Origin: Acetobacter fallax
Lineage (GTDB): Bacteria > Pseudomonadota > Alphaproteobacteria > Acetobacterales > Acetobacteraceae
Assembly (NCBI RefSeq): GCF_011516735.1
Contig: NZ_WOSX01000013.1
Location: 25,703 to 89,702, forward strand
DNA: 64,000 nucleotides
Direction of reading: 5' to 3'
Below the pieces are notes generated by a model that saw only the letters and a list, made by a program, of their open reading frames with translations, did no database searches and had not been told where the DNA came from. Positions within the stretch are counted from its first letter, which is position 1; every line of letters begins with the position of its first letter. Below are positions 44,953-55,500 of the stretch, one piece after another. A program made the position numbers and the translations under genes.

Positions 44953-45792
44953 TTATAGGACTGGTTGTAATATCACGTTATCCAGCAGTCGCGTCGGCCC
45001 TACGCGGACCGCAAGTGAAGCCAGCGACTTATGCTCTATTCGGCTCAGTTCATGCAGGCTGTCAGGATCAGCAATACTGATATAATCAACCAGAAAATCA
45101 GGTTCTCGTGTCAGAATGTCTCTGATTACAGTTTTAAGAACGTCAACATTGCGCTCTCCGGCTTCTACCTGTGTCCTTGCTGCCTGCAGTGCCGCATGAA
45201 GAACTGTTGCCCGTGTTCGATCTGCTTCACTCAGATAGCTATTCCTGCTTGAAAGCGCGAGTCCCTCCGAATTTCTGATTATCTCGCCGGTAACAATCTC
45301 AATCGGCAGATTCAGATCGGCCACCAGTTGCCGGATGACAGCACATTGCTGTGCGTCTTTCTGTCCGAAATACGCTCGTGCAGGTTGCACAATATTGAAT
45401 AATTTGCACACAATAGTTGCCACACCAGAAAAATGCCCGGGTCGAACAGCGCCTTCCAGTGGATGAGCAACAGCGCCAACATCAATGCTTGTTGCAAACC
45501 TAGGGGGATACATCTCGGCCGGTTCTGGCGTAAAAACAAACGTGACGCCAGCCTCGCGAAGAAGTGCGAGATCATGCTCCATATTGCGCGGATAACGCGA
45601 GAAATCCTCGCCAGGACAAAACTGTGTCGGATTTACAAAAATGCTGACTGCGACATTATCGCACTCTGTGACTGCACGTCTGACGAGACTGAGATGACCG
45701 TCATGCAGAAATCCCATCGTCGGAACAAATCCCAGTGTTCCAATCCGGGGTCGTGCTGCCCGAACGGCCGATATTGTTGAAAAAACCTGCAT
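44953..45792 (-). CDS. panC: Pantothenate synthetase
   Basis: 279 residues. It joins pantoate and beta-alanine with ATP to give pantothenate for coenzyme A. The HIGH-like FVPTMGFLHDGHLSLVRRA near residue 23, FVNPTQFCPGEDFSRYPR near residue 52, and SSRNSYLS (KMSKS-like region) are intact. It begins five bases after the panB stop, forming the classic panBC operon. Confidence 0.96.
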   Translation of the reverse strand: MQVFSTISAVRAARPRIGTLGFVPTMGFLHDGHLSLVRRAVTECDNVAVSIFVNPTQFCPGEDFSRYPRNMEHDLALLREAGVTFVFTPEPAEMYPPRFATSIDVGAVAHPLEGAVRPGHFSGVATIVCKLFNIVQPARAYFGQKDAQQCAVIRQLVADLNLPIEIVTGEIIRNSEGLALSSRNSYLSEADRTRATVLHAALQAARTQVEAGERNVDVLKTVIRDILTREPDFLVDYISIADPDSLHELSRIEHKSLASLAVRVGPTRLLDNVILQPVL

Positions 45793-45797
45793 GTGCT

Positions 45798-46646
45798 TCA
45801 GTTCCGATTTCCTGCGTCGATCGCATCCAGCGCAGCTTTAAGCTCAGTTTCGTCCATTATCGCACTCTGTGCAGCCGTGGGAAATGCGCCTCTCTGTACA
45901 TCCTCAACATAAGTGCGCACTGCTTTTTCCATCGCAGTTCCTATTTCGGCATAACGCTTGGCGTGGCGCGGTGTCTTTCTGTCGAATAGCCCCAGCAGAT
46001 CGTGCCAGACCTGCACCTGTCCGTCGCAGCCTGCGCCGGCACCAATCCCGATCACCGGAATACTGACCCGTTTCGATACAACCTCGGCCAGTGACGCTGG
46101 GACGACCTCCAGAGCCAGAGCAAATGTGCCCGCAGCTTCCAGCGCCAGTGCATCCTCCAGCAGTCGGCGTGCTTCCACTGCTCGTTTTGCCTGCACCCGT
46201 AATCCGATCTGATGTTGTGACTGCGGCGTCAGACCAAGGTGTCCCATTACTGGCACACCAGATTCTACCAGTCGCCTGATCTGCGGGACAATTGCGCTTC
46301 CACCCTCCAGTTTGACTGCCTGTACGCCGCCTTCCTGCATTAGTCGTCTTGCGGAAGTGACAGCATCCTCTACAGTCGCGTAACTCATGAAGGGCAGGTC
46401 TCCGACCACGAGTGCCTGCTGACTGACGCGCATGACCGCACTGGAGTGGCGTACCATGTCATCCAGCGTCACAGGTAAGGTAGTGTCATATCCAAGCATC
46501 ACCATCCCCAGAGAGTCTCCAACCAGAAGCATTGGAACCCCGGCGCGCTCGGCGATCAGCGCGGAGGCACAATCATAAGCCGTCAACATGGCAATGCGCT
46601 CACCCTGCTGCTTCATCTTCTGCACGTTTGCAATTGTGTTCCGCAC
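45798..46646 (-). CDS. panB: 3-methyl-2-oxobutanoate hydroxymethyltransferase
   Basis: 282 residues. It adds a hydroxymethyl group from methylene-tetrahydrofolate to 2-oxoisovalerate, the first step to pantoate. LTAYDCASALIAERAGVPML, LVGDSLGMVMLGYD (the metal-binding Asp) and KLEGG are conserved, and VIGIGAGAGCDGQVQVWHDL near residue 205 is the diagnostic C-terminal motif. It is first in the panBC unit. Confidence 0.96.
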   Translation of the reverse strand: MRNTIANVQKMKQQGERIAMLTAYDCASALIAERAGVPMLLVGDSLGMVMLGYDTTLPVTLDDMVRHSSAVMRVSQQALVVGDLPFMSYATVEDAVTSARRLMQEGGVQAVKLEGGSAIVPQIRRLVESGVPVMGHLGLTPQSQHQIGLRVQAKRAVEARRLLEDALALEAAGTFALALEVVPASLAEVVSKRVSIPVIGIGAGAGCDGQVQVWHDLLGLFDRKTPRHAKRYAEIGTAMEKAVRTYVEDVQRGAFPTAAQSAIMDETELKAALDAIDAGNRN

Positions 46647-47277
46647 ACTCGTCTCCGTCGGTTATTCTGTTTTAAACCGTGGTCGCTGTTGTGACTCACT
46701 CAAGTCCGCACGGCAACTCAGCTTCCATGTTTGGGAGGGTTGTCCGGATAAAGTCCGGACTTGTTCCGGGCATGATGCTTAACGTGACCTGTAAAGCTGT
46801 CAGAGACTATGGCCGCAGTTAGTTGCGCGCGACTTTCCTGATCCGGATCTGGTTCGTGATATTCCAGCGTAAGCATCTGACTGATTTTCCAGTTAACAGA
46901 TTCCGCCAGAGCTGCAGACCAAATCGTACATCTCGCGACAACCTGGAGTAATTCCGTGAACAGTAATCGTCCCTCCTCCGGGTTTGAAGGCTCGACTTCT
47001 GATATCAATACGATCGCACAGGTATAAATGGTAATTATAAATGAATATCTGCTGAAATTATGGAAGATAGTTATGAAAACCATGTATAAGAAAGGTGCAG
47101 GCAGAATTGTAAAGAAAAACCATGGTTAATGACATGTCAGTCAGATAGTAATTTCAAAATATGGAGAGAAAAGACAAAAGTGTACTGCCGTACCACGTCG
47201 GCAATCCGGTAAAATATCAGTCTACATCATGGAAACGGAACGCATCCCACACAGGAAAATGTAAGGTAAAAACAGAC
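46647..47277. other. Long AT-rich intergenic region
   Basis: It contains the panB promoter region and flanks the terminator at 47278. A minus-strand frame at 46718-47083 (121 codons) is open but has no recognisable domain and no clear ribosome-binding site, so I treat it as doubtful. Confidence 0.4.
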
Positions 47278-47305
47278 AACAAAAAAGCAGGCCAAAGCCT
47301 GCTTT
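47278..47305 (-). terminator. Intrinsic terminator of the TonB-receptor gene ending at 47340
   Basis: AAAGCAGGC-TTTG-GCCTGCTTT (minus strand) makes a perfect 9-bp stem followed by more Ts and GTTG. It lies about 35 bases past the stop. Confidence 0.85.
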
Positions 47306-47339
47306 CTGTTCCCGAGACGAAAAAGTAAGATCTTTCTCG

Positions 47340-49946
47340 TCAGAACGAAGCATTGATACGTCCGTAGTAGTAACCGCCGGTCATCGGAATTTGAGATGAC
47401 GCTTCGTCATAAATCTCAGCTCCAAGGTAGTTTGCAATTTCGTTCACACGACGCGGGCGAACATTGAAGATGTTGTTAACACCCACAGCAAGATGCCACG
47501 TCTTGTTGAAACGATAACCGACCTCAATATCCGTCAGCCAGTGTGGGGAGTTATTGAACTTGTAGAACTGTTTCAGACTGTACTGAAGAGCTGTGGGCGC
47601 CCAGTCCTCATACTGCAGCATGTTCGTGGTCTGGCCATACCGGGTCTGGCGAATATTGAAATCCCAGTTCCGATACGTGTAGTAAGCATTCAGAATAATC
47701 TTGCTGCGTGGATAAGCCGTCGTGATGTATCCGATATTTTCAGCATTCAGCAATGGGCCGTTAGCACCGATCCCGTTGTGGTGCAGCCGGGTTCGATTGA
47801 GGCTGATCTGCATGCTTAGCAGAAGATTGCCATACTGATGCAGATGAAAAGTGTAATCAGCTTTGATATCCACGCCCTGTGTCCGCGTGCTGGCGCCGTT
47901 CGTCAGGGAGTAAGCCTGAATGTTGCTATCGGTATAGGAATTGGCGGGAAGGCTGAAGCCCATGTTCTCAATGGCGGCGATCGCTGCCGCACCTTGAATT
48001 TGCGCTCCCTGAACAATGCGGTCACGAATATTGATTTGATAAACGTCGGCCTCGACATGCAACCCGTTTATCGGTTCGACCACGATACCGCCCGATTCGC
48101 TGGTTGAACGCTCAGGCTTCAGTCCGCCCTGAGACGCTGCAGACAACATGCCGGACGCACCCGTAGGTGAAACGTTCATCGCGCTGAAGTGTTCTTCAGC
48201 CAGTGTCGGAGCGCGGAATCCCGTGCTGATCGTCCCGCGAAGGGCAATCCGTTTCGTGATGTCGTAACGCGTAGAGATCTTGCCGTTCTCGGTATTGCCC
48301 ACATCGGTGTAATGCTCGAAGCGTCCCGCGAAATCGACTTCCCATTTCTTCGTGAAATGGAAGTCTCCATCCATATACCAGGCCCAGATATCACGATACC
48401 ACTTGCCTGCATTCTGTGGCGCCAGACCCGCATAACCCTGTGTGCCACCAAGTGCGTAGGATGTCGGATTGCCGGCCCAGATCTGATAGGATTCCATGCG
48501 TTGTTCCGCACCGAAAGCCAGCGTCATTGGCACGACATGACCGATATTGAAAGGCCGCCGAAAGTCGATATTATTCGTCCATTGAGCCATGTTGTAGCTC
48601 TCTGCCCGAGCCTGCGTCGGGCTCGATCCACATCCTGCGGAAGAGTAATAGCTACTTGATGCGTCCGTCGAACAGGTTGACTGCAGCATGCCGGTGTTAA
48701 TGGTGTTCTTGTTGCCGACTTTATCGTAATCCGCACCGTAGGTTGAGGATGCGTCCCACTGAAAGCCCATGAAGTTGTCGCCTTTGGCACCAACTGTCGC
48801 GGCGTAGTCATTTTCCTCAATCGTCTCAAGCGGGGAGAAACCGTAAGGATAGTAAGATTCAGCGACACCACCACCGACATTCGGCACGCGATAGTTTTCA
48901 TAAGCTTCAGAATGACGATGAGCATAGGTAATGTTGCCGTAGAACATCACATCGTCATTGAGCGGCTTACCCCAGTCGAGACCGAAGTTCTCGCGCGTCT
49001 CTTCCGGGGTGCTCATAATATGGTTGGATGTGCTCGGAATCGACGCCGTCGAACTGGTGTAGCTTGTGGCACTCGCATCGGCTGGCTGGCTGCCGATCAG
49101 CCGATGATCGCGAACATTCTTCGGCACGAAATGATCCGTATGATACATCTGGCCATAGACATGGAGGTATCCGTCATCACCCAGTTTGGTGCCACCATCC
49201 GCATTGAACTGATACTGCCAGCCATCGCCGTTGTAGGCATTTGCACCCGTCTGGGCGCTTACATTGACGCCGTGATTGGTCTTTTTGGTGATGATGTTGA
49301 CCACACCGGCAATCGCGTCCGATCCATACATCGCTGCGGCACCGTCTTCCAGCACCTCGATATGATCAATCATGTTCGCGGGCAGCATATTGAGATCAAC
49401 GCCGGTTGCGCCGAAGTTCGGGCCGGCATCAGCCGTGATGTTGGCCGTGGTGTGACGGCGTTTGCCATCTACCAGGACCAGAACCTGGTTGGATGTCAGA
49501 CCCCGCATGTGAATTGACGACACCAGAGCCGCCGCATCTGCACCCATCGTCTCTACGTTGATCGACGCATAGGTGCGCGTCAGTGCATCGGCGAGGTTCA
49601 TCATACCCGAACGCTGCAGAACAGCGGACGAGACAACCGTGACCGGACTGATGCTCTGCCGGGCCTTACGGTTTGTGCTATGTGTTCCCGTTACAATGAC
49701 CGCCTCATTCGCGTCAGAAGCATAATTCGTGGGTCGTGTATGCGGAGAGGCAGGCGTCGCCGCGTGCTTAGCCGTTGTCGCATTTCGCGAAGACCGGGCC
49801 GGCACTCTACTGGCGGGGGTGGATTTATGTGTCCGTGCATGAACGGAGGTCGCCTTCTCCGCAGAAGCGGCCTGCGCCGCAACAGATGCTCCCAGCATGG
49901 GAACGGCGAGAATTGTTGCAGTGAAAAGTCTGCGGCGTGACGTCAT
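47340..49946 (-). CDS. TonB-dependent outer-membrane receptor (2)
   Basis: 868 residues. A signal peptide (to about residue 27) is followed by a basic Ala/Thr/Ser-rich linker of about 50 residues and a TonB-box-like EAVIVTGT. The plug contains MMNLADALTRTYASINVETM, VLVLVDGKRRHTT and EDGAAAMYGSDAIAGVVNI. The barrel ends with YYYGRINASF, where the last Phe is the usual outer-membrane sorting residue. The ligand is unknown. The plug motifs DGKR and GSDAIAGVVN place it with nutrient receptors of the same general subtype as receptor 1. It is monocistronic with its own terminator. Confidence 0.93.
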   Translation of the reverse strand: MTSRRRLFTATILAVPMLGASVAAQAASAEKATSVHARTHKSTPASRVPARSSRNATTAKHAATPASPHTRPTNYASDANEAVIVTGTHSTNRKARQSISPVTVVSSAVLQRSGMMNLADALTRTYASINVETMGADAAALVSSIHMRGLTSNQVLVLVDGKRRHTTANITADAGPNFGATGVDLNMLPANMIDHIEVLEDGAAAMYGSDAIAGVVNIITKKTNHGVNVSAQTGANAYNGDGWQYQFNADGGTKLGDDGYLHVYGQMYHTDHFVPKNVRDHRLIGSQPADASATSYTSSTASIPSTSNHIMSTPEETRENFGLDWGKPLNDDVMFYGNITYAHRHSEAYENYRVPNVGGGVAESYYPYGFSPLETIEENDYAATVGAKGDNFMGFQWDASSTYGADYDKVGNKNTINTGMLQSTCSTDASSSYYSSAGCGSSPTQARAESYNMAQWTNNIDFRRPFNIGHVVPMTLAFGAEQRMESYQIWAGNPTSYALGGTQGYAGLAPQNAGKWYRDIWAWYMDGDFHFTKKWEVDFAGRFEHYTDVGNTENGKISTRYDITKRIALRGTISTGFRAPTLAEEHFSAMNVSPTGASGMLSAASQGGLKPERSTSESGGIVVEPINGLHVEADVYQINIRDRIVQGAQIQGAAAIAAIENMGFSLPANSYTDSNIQAYSLTNGASTRTQGVDIKADYTFHLHQYGNLLLSMQISLNRTRLHHNGIGANGPLLNAENIGYITTAYPRSKIILNAYYTYRNWDFNIRQTRYGQTTNMLQYEDWAPTALQYSLKQFYKFNNSPHWLTDIEVGYRFNKTWHLAVGVNNIFNVRPRRVNEIANYLGAEIYDEASSQIPMTGGYYYGRINASF

Positions 49947-50176
49947 GATCCGGTGTGGCCCTCATGTGGTCTTTTTGAAACCTGATGAGCCTAACGAATA
50001 CGGAGCCTGCTCATTACGCAATAGGAAAATTGCGATTGTGTATCGTCTTGCGTGGTGAGTGTTGCTTTTTGGTGACACGGTGATGACGCAGGATGACAGG
50101 CTACCCTCAGGGATCTTTTTTGATTCTGAAAGTCCGTGCGAACTCCATGACGCAATGGCATTGCCATGTAAGACGA

Positions 50177-51307
50177 TCAGAAAGCGGGTGCCATTCGTCG
50201 TCTGGCCCGTGCTGAACCAACATCAAACATCATGGCCCGCCGTCGTCCGAGATCTCGGTAATGCTCTCGCAGGTCAGCATCCATCGCCATCTGTCGGATT
50301 GCTCCGGCCAGATCCGACTTTCGGTCGGGATCAGCCAGAATCCCGGCATCCCCGACCAATGACGGCAGCGCACCACGAGGGGATGCAATAAGCGCCGCCC
50401 CGCAGGCCATTGCTTCCAGGGCAGTCAGACCAAACGGCTCCGGCCAGCGACTGGGCACAACCATCATCGCTGCCCGGTTCATCGCCATCATCACAGCTTC
50501 ATGAGGCTGGTAGCCCGTCATTGTAATCCCCGCCGTCAGGGCGCGCGGACGTAGTGCTGCCAGAAACGGCGTCTCAGGGGAGTCGTCTCCGAAACGATCG
50601 GCCCCGATCATCTCCGCCCGCCAGCCTGGCAACTCAGGAAGAACCTCCGCACAGGCTGTAACAAAGGCATCCGCCCCCTTGTCAGCGACAATTCGGCCCG
50701 CGAACAGAATCACCGGCTGGCGTTCATCCACCGGCAGAGGGGAGGGGAGGGCAGACAGATCAAGGCAATTCGGAAGAATGAACAGATCCGACGGGCGCAA
50801 TTTTGTTCCTTCGCAGTAACGGTCACTAACCCAGTCCGAAACACAGACAACCGCAAGTCTCTGTGCCAGTGTCTCCCTCTCGCCTGGTATTCGCACCCGA
50901 CGCATCCCCTGCGGATCATTGTGTAGCACAAGGCGCATTGGAATCGTTGGAAACCAGGCCCGAAGTGCGATGGCCAGTTCAGGTCGGTTGTGAATTTCAA
51001 TCATGGAAGGCCGGAGAGAGGCAATCCGTCCTGCAACTGCGGCGGCATAACGCAGCGGCCCGAAACGCAGTCCGAAGGGTGGCCAGAAAACTCCCCTCGG
51101 CCAGCGGGTCGTCAGAAGGCCATCATTTCCAGCCGACACGAAACGGACATCAGAAAAGGGAGGTCGCCGTGTCGGCGGGCCAACGACAATTTCACCGGGT
51201 TCGGCAAGACGATGCACCAGCAACGCAATGGCTCCCGCCTCTCCTGGCGCAAAACGTTCCCGTGGAGGAAGAACTGTGACCGCTGGCCCGTTTGAATGCT
51301 CAGTCAA
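50177..51307 (-). CDS. Glycosyltransferase, GT4 family
   Basis: 376 residues if started at TTG 51307, which overlaps the stop of the upstream GST gene. The frame is open to 51436, but that part overlaps the GST coding sequence and looks spurious. Donor-binding motifs are LFAGRIVADKGADAFV near residue 195 and the E-x7-E segment PEPFGLTALEAMACGAALIA near residue 300. GT4 enzymes transfer sugars from nucleotide donors in cell-surface polysaccharide assembly. The acceptor is not predictable. Its overlap with the GST gene suggests a shared transcript. Confidence 0.85.
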   Translation of the reverse strand: MTEHSNGPAVTVLPPRERFAPGEAGAIALLVHRLAEPGEIVVGPPTRRPPFSDVRFVSAGNDGLLTTRWPRGVFWPPFGLRFGPLRYAAAVAGRIASLRPSMIEIHNRPELAIALRAWFPTIPMRLVLHNDPQGMRRVRIPGERETLAQRLAVVCVSDWVSDRYCEGTKLRPSDLFILPNCLDLSALPSPLPVDERQPVILFAGRIVADKGADAFVTACAEVLPELPGWRAEMIGADRFGDDSPETPFLAALRPRALTAGITMTGYQPHEAVMMAMNRAAMMVVPSRWPEPFGLTALEAMACGAALIASPRGALPSLVGDAGILADPDRKSDLAGAIRQMAMDADLREHYRDLGRRRAMMFDVGSARARRRMAPAF

Positions 51308-51968
51308 CGGACTCGTATCGTGCCGCAATCCACGCCTTCGGCTCAGTCGCCGCATCTCTGTACCATTCGGCAAGAAGCGGATGAGCCCGAACAGCCTCCG
51401 CATATCGTCGTGCCTTTGGGGAAAGCACAATACCATAGCTCAGAAATCTCGATACAACCGGTGCAAACATCGCATCCGCATTACCAAATGTTGCTCCGAA
51501 CAGATACGGTCCATGCGCCCCGAAGCGGTCCCGTGCCTCAGTCCATAACGCGTCGATCCGGGCAATATCCCGAGCAACGGATTCGGATACGACGCTGGCG
51601 AGCGGCCGGTTTTCGCGGCCGAGATTCATCGGCATGGACTGGCGCAGCGCCTGAAATCCCGAATGCATCTCCGCCGAAACTGAACGTGCAAATCCCCGGG
51701 CGACAGGGTCTGACGGCCAGAGAGAGGGCTCAATCTCCGCGCAGTATTCGGCAATCGCCAGACTATCCCACACCTGAACACGCCAGTGCTCAAGATAAGG
51801 CACTTTCCCGCTGGGTGAGAGCGTCGCAATTCGCGTCGTCGTGTCTTCCTGAGCCAGAGGGACTATTTCTTCGACAACATCCAGCCCCGCCAGCTGCACA
51901 CAAAGCCAGCCGCGCAGAGACCATGACGAATAGCGTCTGGTTCCGATAACAAGCCGTCCGTCAGCCAT
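51300..51968 (-). CDS. Glutathione S-transferase family protein
   Basis: 222 residues from ATG 51968, supported by GGAG seven bases upstream; an upstream in-frame start would add seven residues. The thioredoxin-like N-domain holds RRYSSWSLRGWL (active-site Ser region), then GKVPYLEHW with the cis-proline and VWDSLAIAEY for glutathione gamma-glutamyl binding. The helical C-domain follows. It is placed upstream of a glycosyltransferase with no obvious link in function. Confidence 0.87.
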   Translation of the reverse strand: MADGRLVIGTRRYSSWSLRGWLCVQLAGLDVVEEIVPLAQEDTTTRIATLSPSGKVPYLEHWRVQVWDSLAIAEYCAEIEPSLWPSDPVARGFARSVSAEMHSGFQALRQSMPMNLGRENRPLASVVSESVARDIARIDALWTEARDRFGAHGPYLFGATFGNADAMFAPVVSRFLSYGIVLSPKARRYAEAVRAHPLLAEWYRDAATEPKAWIAARYESVD

Positions 51969-52138
51969 TTCTGTCTCCATACAAGGCAATGGCTGTAATT
52001 ATAACCGGAATTCGTGAAGTTGCCCAATGCCACCCGTGAGGCCGTCGCGCATTCAGGACCATTCATAACAACCGGACCTTCCCTGAAAGTCTAAAAAGGC
52101 TCTCGATCCCTTTGGTTTACGTGCTTCGGCGTGATCTT

Positions 52139-52362
52139 TTACACAGGTAGTGCCGGATCCGACGAAAACCGTTTGGACAGATCATCTTCTGTCCGGTCCA
52201 GGCTGATTTCCACAAAAACCAGAAGGCCAGGTTGTAAAGCATCCGGATTGAGGTGGGCCAGATAACCCCGGATTGTGCCTGCTTGCTCCAGACGGCGAAT
52301 GCGTTCGAGTGTCGCGGCCGGGCTGAGATGAATTGTTCGGGCGAGTTCAACATTCGTCTTTC
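52139..52362 (-). pseudogene. Broken Lrp/AsnC-family regulator, putR-like remnant
   Basis: The minus strand read in one frame gives NVELARTIHLSPAATLERIR, RLEQAGTIRGYLAHLNPDAL and LLVFVEISLDRTEDDLSKRF, then stops at TAA (52139-52141). This is the C-half of the Lrp helix-turn-helix, the linker and the first strands of the ligand domain. The first helices and the last half of the protein are missing (about 73 of some 150 residues remain). Lrp-type PutR genes lie divergently next to putA in other alphaproteobacteria, as here. It looks like a decayed putA activator. Confidence 0.72.
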
Positions 52363-52527
52363 ACATTGCAGAATCTACAGTATTTTTCGATCAGGTTTAT
52401 CCATAAACATTAAATCCGGCCAGTGAACCGATCTTTCGAAGGTAATTCAGAAACAGATGCTCTATCACAGTGCAATGTTACTCCGTGCGAGTTATCCTGA
52501 TGACAGCTTTTTTTGATAACCTCCGTA

Positions 52528-55500
52528 ATGCCGTTCCGTCTCGTTCTGCGCTGCGCCATTACTGATCATACCCGTTGTCTGGAGCCGCCTCGCGTCGCAG
52601 CACTGATGAAGGAAGCGACTCTCTCGCCGGAAATGGCTGCTCAGGTAAAAGAAACGGCGCGGAATCTCGTTCAGGCTCTTCGTCGTGCGAAGCCCGCCGG
52701 GATCGTGCAGAGGCTTGTGCAGGAATATGATCTCTCGACAAAAGAGGGTGTTGCGCTGATGTGCCTCGCAGAAGCCCTTCTGCGGATTCCCGATACTGCC
52801 ACGCGTGATGCGCTGATCCGCGACAAGCTGTCAGGCAGAAACTGGCAAGGCCATCTCGGCGTCGGATCATCCCTTTTTGTGAACGCCGCCACCTGGGGGC
52901 TGACTATTTCTGACAAAATACTTACAGCCCCTGAACGCCGCGGGTTGAATGGTGTGCTTGCGCAACTTCTTTCCCGCTGCGGAGAGCCGGTAATTCGAGG
53001 CGGCATAGACCTCGCGATACGGATGATGGGCGAGCAGTTCGTTACTGGCCAGACAATCGAGGAAGCATTGAAGAACAGTCGTTCCTTTAATGCAAAAGGC
53101 TTTCGATATTCTTATGATATGCTCGGTGAAGCGGCAACAACCGCAGTGGATGCAAAACGGTATTATCAGGATTACGAGCAGGCTATTCATGCCATTGGAA
53201 AGGCTTCGAACGGGCAGGGCGTGTATCGCGGTCCCGGTATTTCCGTAAAGCTATCCGCCCTTCACCCACGCTATTCGCGCTTGCAGCGCGACCGCGTGAT
53301 GGCGGAACTGCTGCCAGCAGTCATATCGCTGGCAGCTCTGGCCGCACACTATGATATCGGCTTCAACGTCGATGCCGAGGAAGCTGACAGACTGGAGTTA
53401 TCGCTCGATCTTCTGGAGGCCATGGTATCCAGCCCGCACCTCACGAATTGGGATGGTCTGGGTTTCGTCGTGCAGGCCTATCAGAAACGTGCGCCGTTTG
53501 TTCTCGATCTGATCATCGACCTTGCTCGTCGCAACGACCGCCGTCTCATGGTTCGCCTTGTAAAAGGCGCTTACTGGGATACCGAAATCAAGCGCGCGCA
53601 GATGGAGGGGATGAGTCAGTTTCCCGTCTTCACCAGAAAGGTCCACACGGACGTTTCTTATATCGCCTGCGCACGCAAGCTCCTTGCCGCGCCGGACGCG
53701 GTCTTTCCGCAGTTTGCAACGCATAACGCTCAGACACTTGCCAGTATCTGTGGCATCGCCGGGCAGGATTTCTCTGACACGCGGTACGAATTCCAGTGTC
53801 TGCATGGCATGGGTGAGAGCCTGTATAAGGAAGTCGTCGGTCCTGATAAACTCAACCGTCCTGTCCGTGTGTACGCTCCGGTTGGTACGCATGAAACGCT
53901 TCTCGCTTACCTTGTCCGGCGTCTGCTGGAAAACGGCGCCAACTCCTCTTTCGTCAACCAGATACAGGATCATGGCGTCACCATTGATGACCTGATTGCT
54001 GACCCTGCGCAGGCAGTCTCATCTGAAACCTCTTCTGTCGATATTACGCTGCCGCCGGATCTGTTCCAGCCGCAGCGTGCCAACTCGGCAGGCCTCGATC
54101 TCACGGATGAAAACGTCCTGCGCGAGCTCGGTGTCACGCTTCCGACGTTGCCGGTTGATCCTGATTCCGGAGGCGAAACTATTCGTAATCCGGCGGATCT
54201 GAGGGATATCGTCGGGCACGTTGCCCTCGCCTCATCCAACCAGGCAGATGCGGCCATCGCCGCCGCTGTCTCGGCTTTCCCCTCCTGGTGTGTGACATTG
54301 CCCGCTAAGCGCGCTGAAATATTGTTTCGGGCATCTGATCTGCTTGAGGCGGAAACCCCGCGTCTGATCAGCCTTATTGTGCGTGAAGCTGGAAAATCCC
54401 TCGCTAATGCGGTTGGTGAAATCCGCGAAGCCGTCGATTTTCTCCGTTATTACGGCGCGCAGGTGCGTGATGACTTCGACAACACAATCCATAAGCCTCT
54501 CGGTCCGGTCGTCTGCATAAGCCCCTGGAATTTTCCTTTGGCGATCTTTGTCGGGCAGATTTCAGCGGCGCTTGCGGCAGGCAATACCGTGCTTGCCAAA
54601 CCCGCTGAAGAAACGCCGCTGATCGCGCGCGAAGCAGTAAAGCTCCTCCTCGCCGCCGGTATTCCGCCTGCGGTCATTCAGTTCGTCCCCGGTTCGGGAG
54701 AAACCGGTGCAAGTCTCGTAGCCGATACCCGTATACGTGGGGTTGTCTTCACCGGTTCGACTGATGTGGCGCGTTCCATTCGCGGGCAGCTTGCTCGCCG
54801 TTTGAATCCTGATGACGCGCCTGTGCCCCTGATTGCGGAAACGGGAGGGCAGAACGCGCTTATTGTCGACAGTTCAGCTCTGGCTGAACAGGTGGTCGCC
54901 GACGTGCTGGCTTCGGCGTTCGACAGTGCCGGGCAGCGATGCAGCGCGTTACGGCTTCTCTGTCTCCAGGAAGAGTGCGCAGATCATGTGCTGACTATGC
55001 TTAAAGGCGCTATGTCAGAGCTGAGAACCGGGCGTCCGGACGGGTTGAATACCGATGTCGGCCCTCTGATCAGCGCGGAAGCACAGGCTGGAATTCTCTA
55101 CTATATCGAGGCTATGCGTCATCGCGGTCACCGTGTGCATCAGGCGCCGGTATCAGATGAATGTGGGAACGGTTATTTCGTCCCGCCAACATTGATCGAA
55201 ATTGACAATGTTTTTTCACTTGAGCGGGAGGTTTTCGGTCCCGTGCTCCATGTGCTCCGTTTTGAGCGTGATGCCATGCTACCCGTCATCGACGCAGTGA
55301 ATGCCACTGGTTATGCTCTCACATTCGGCATCCATACCCGGATCGATGCAATGGCAGCAGAAGCGACCAGTCGGTCTCATGCCGGAAATGTTTATGTTAA
55401 TAGAAGCCTGATCGGTGCTGTCGTCGGCGTACAACCGTTCGGCGGGCGTGGCCTCTCTGGTACTGGTCCGAAAGCCGGTGGCGCGCTCTATCTGCGTCGC

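Noticed and set aside
46718..47083. Minus-strand frame of 121 codons between panB and TonB receptor 2
   Set aside because: No ribosome-binding site, no signal or domain, AT-rich non-coding look; kept only as a note in the intergenic entry.
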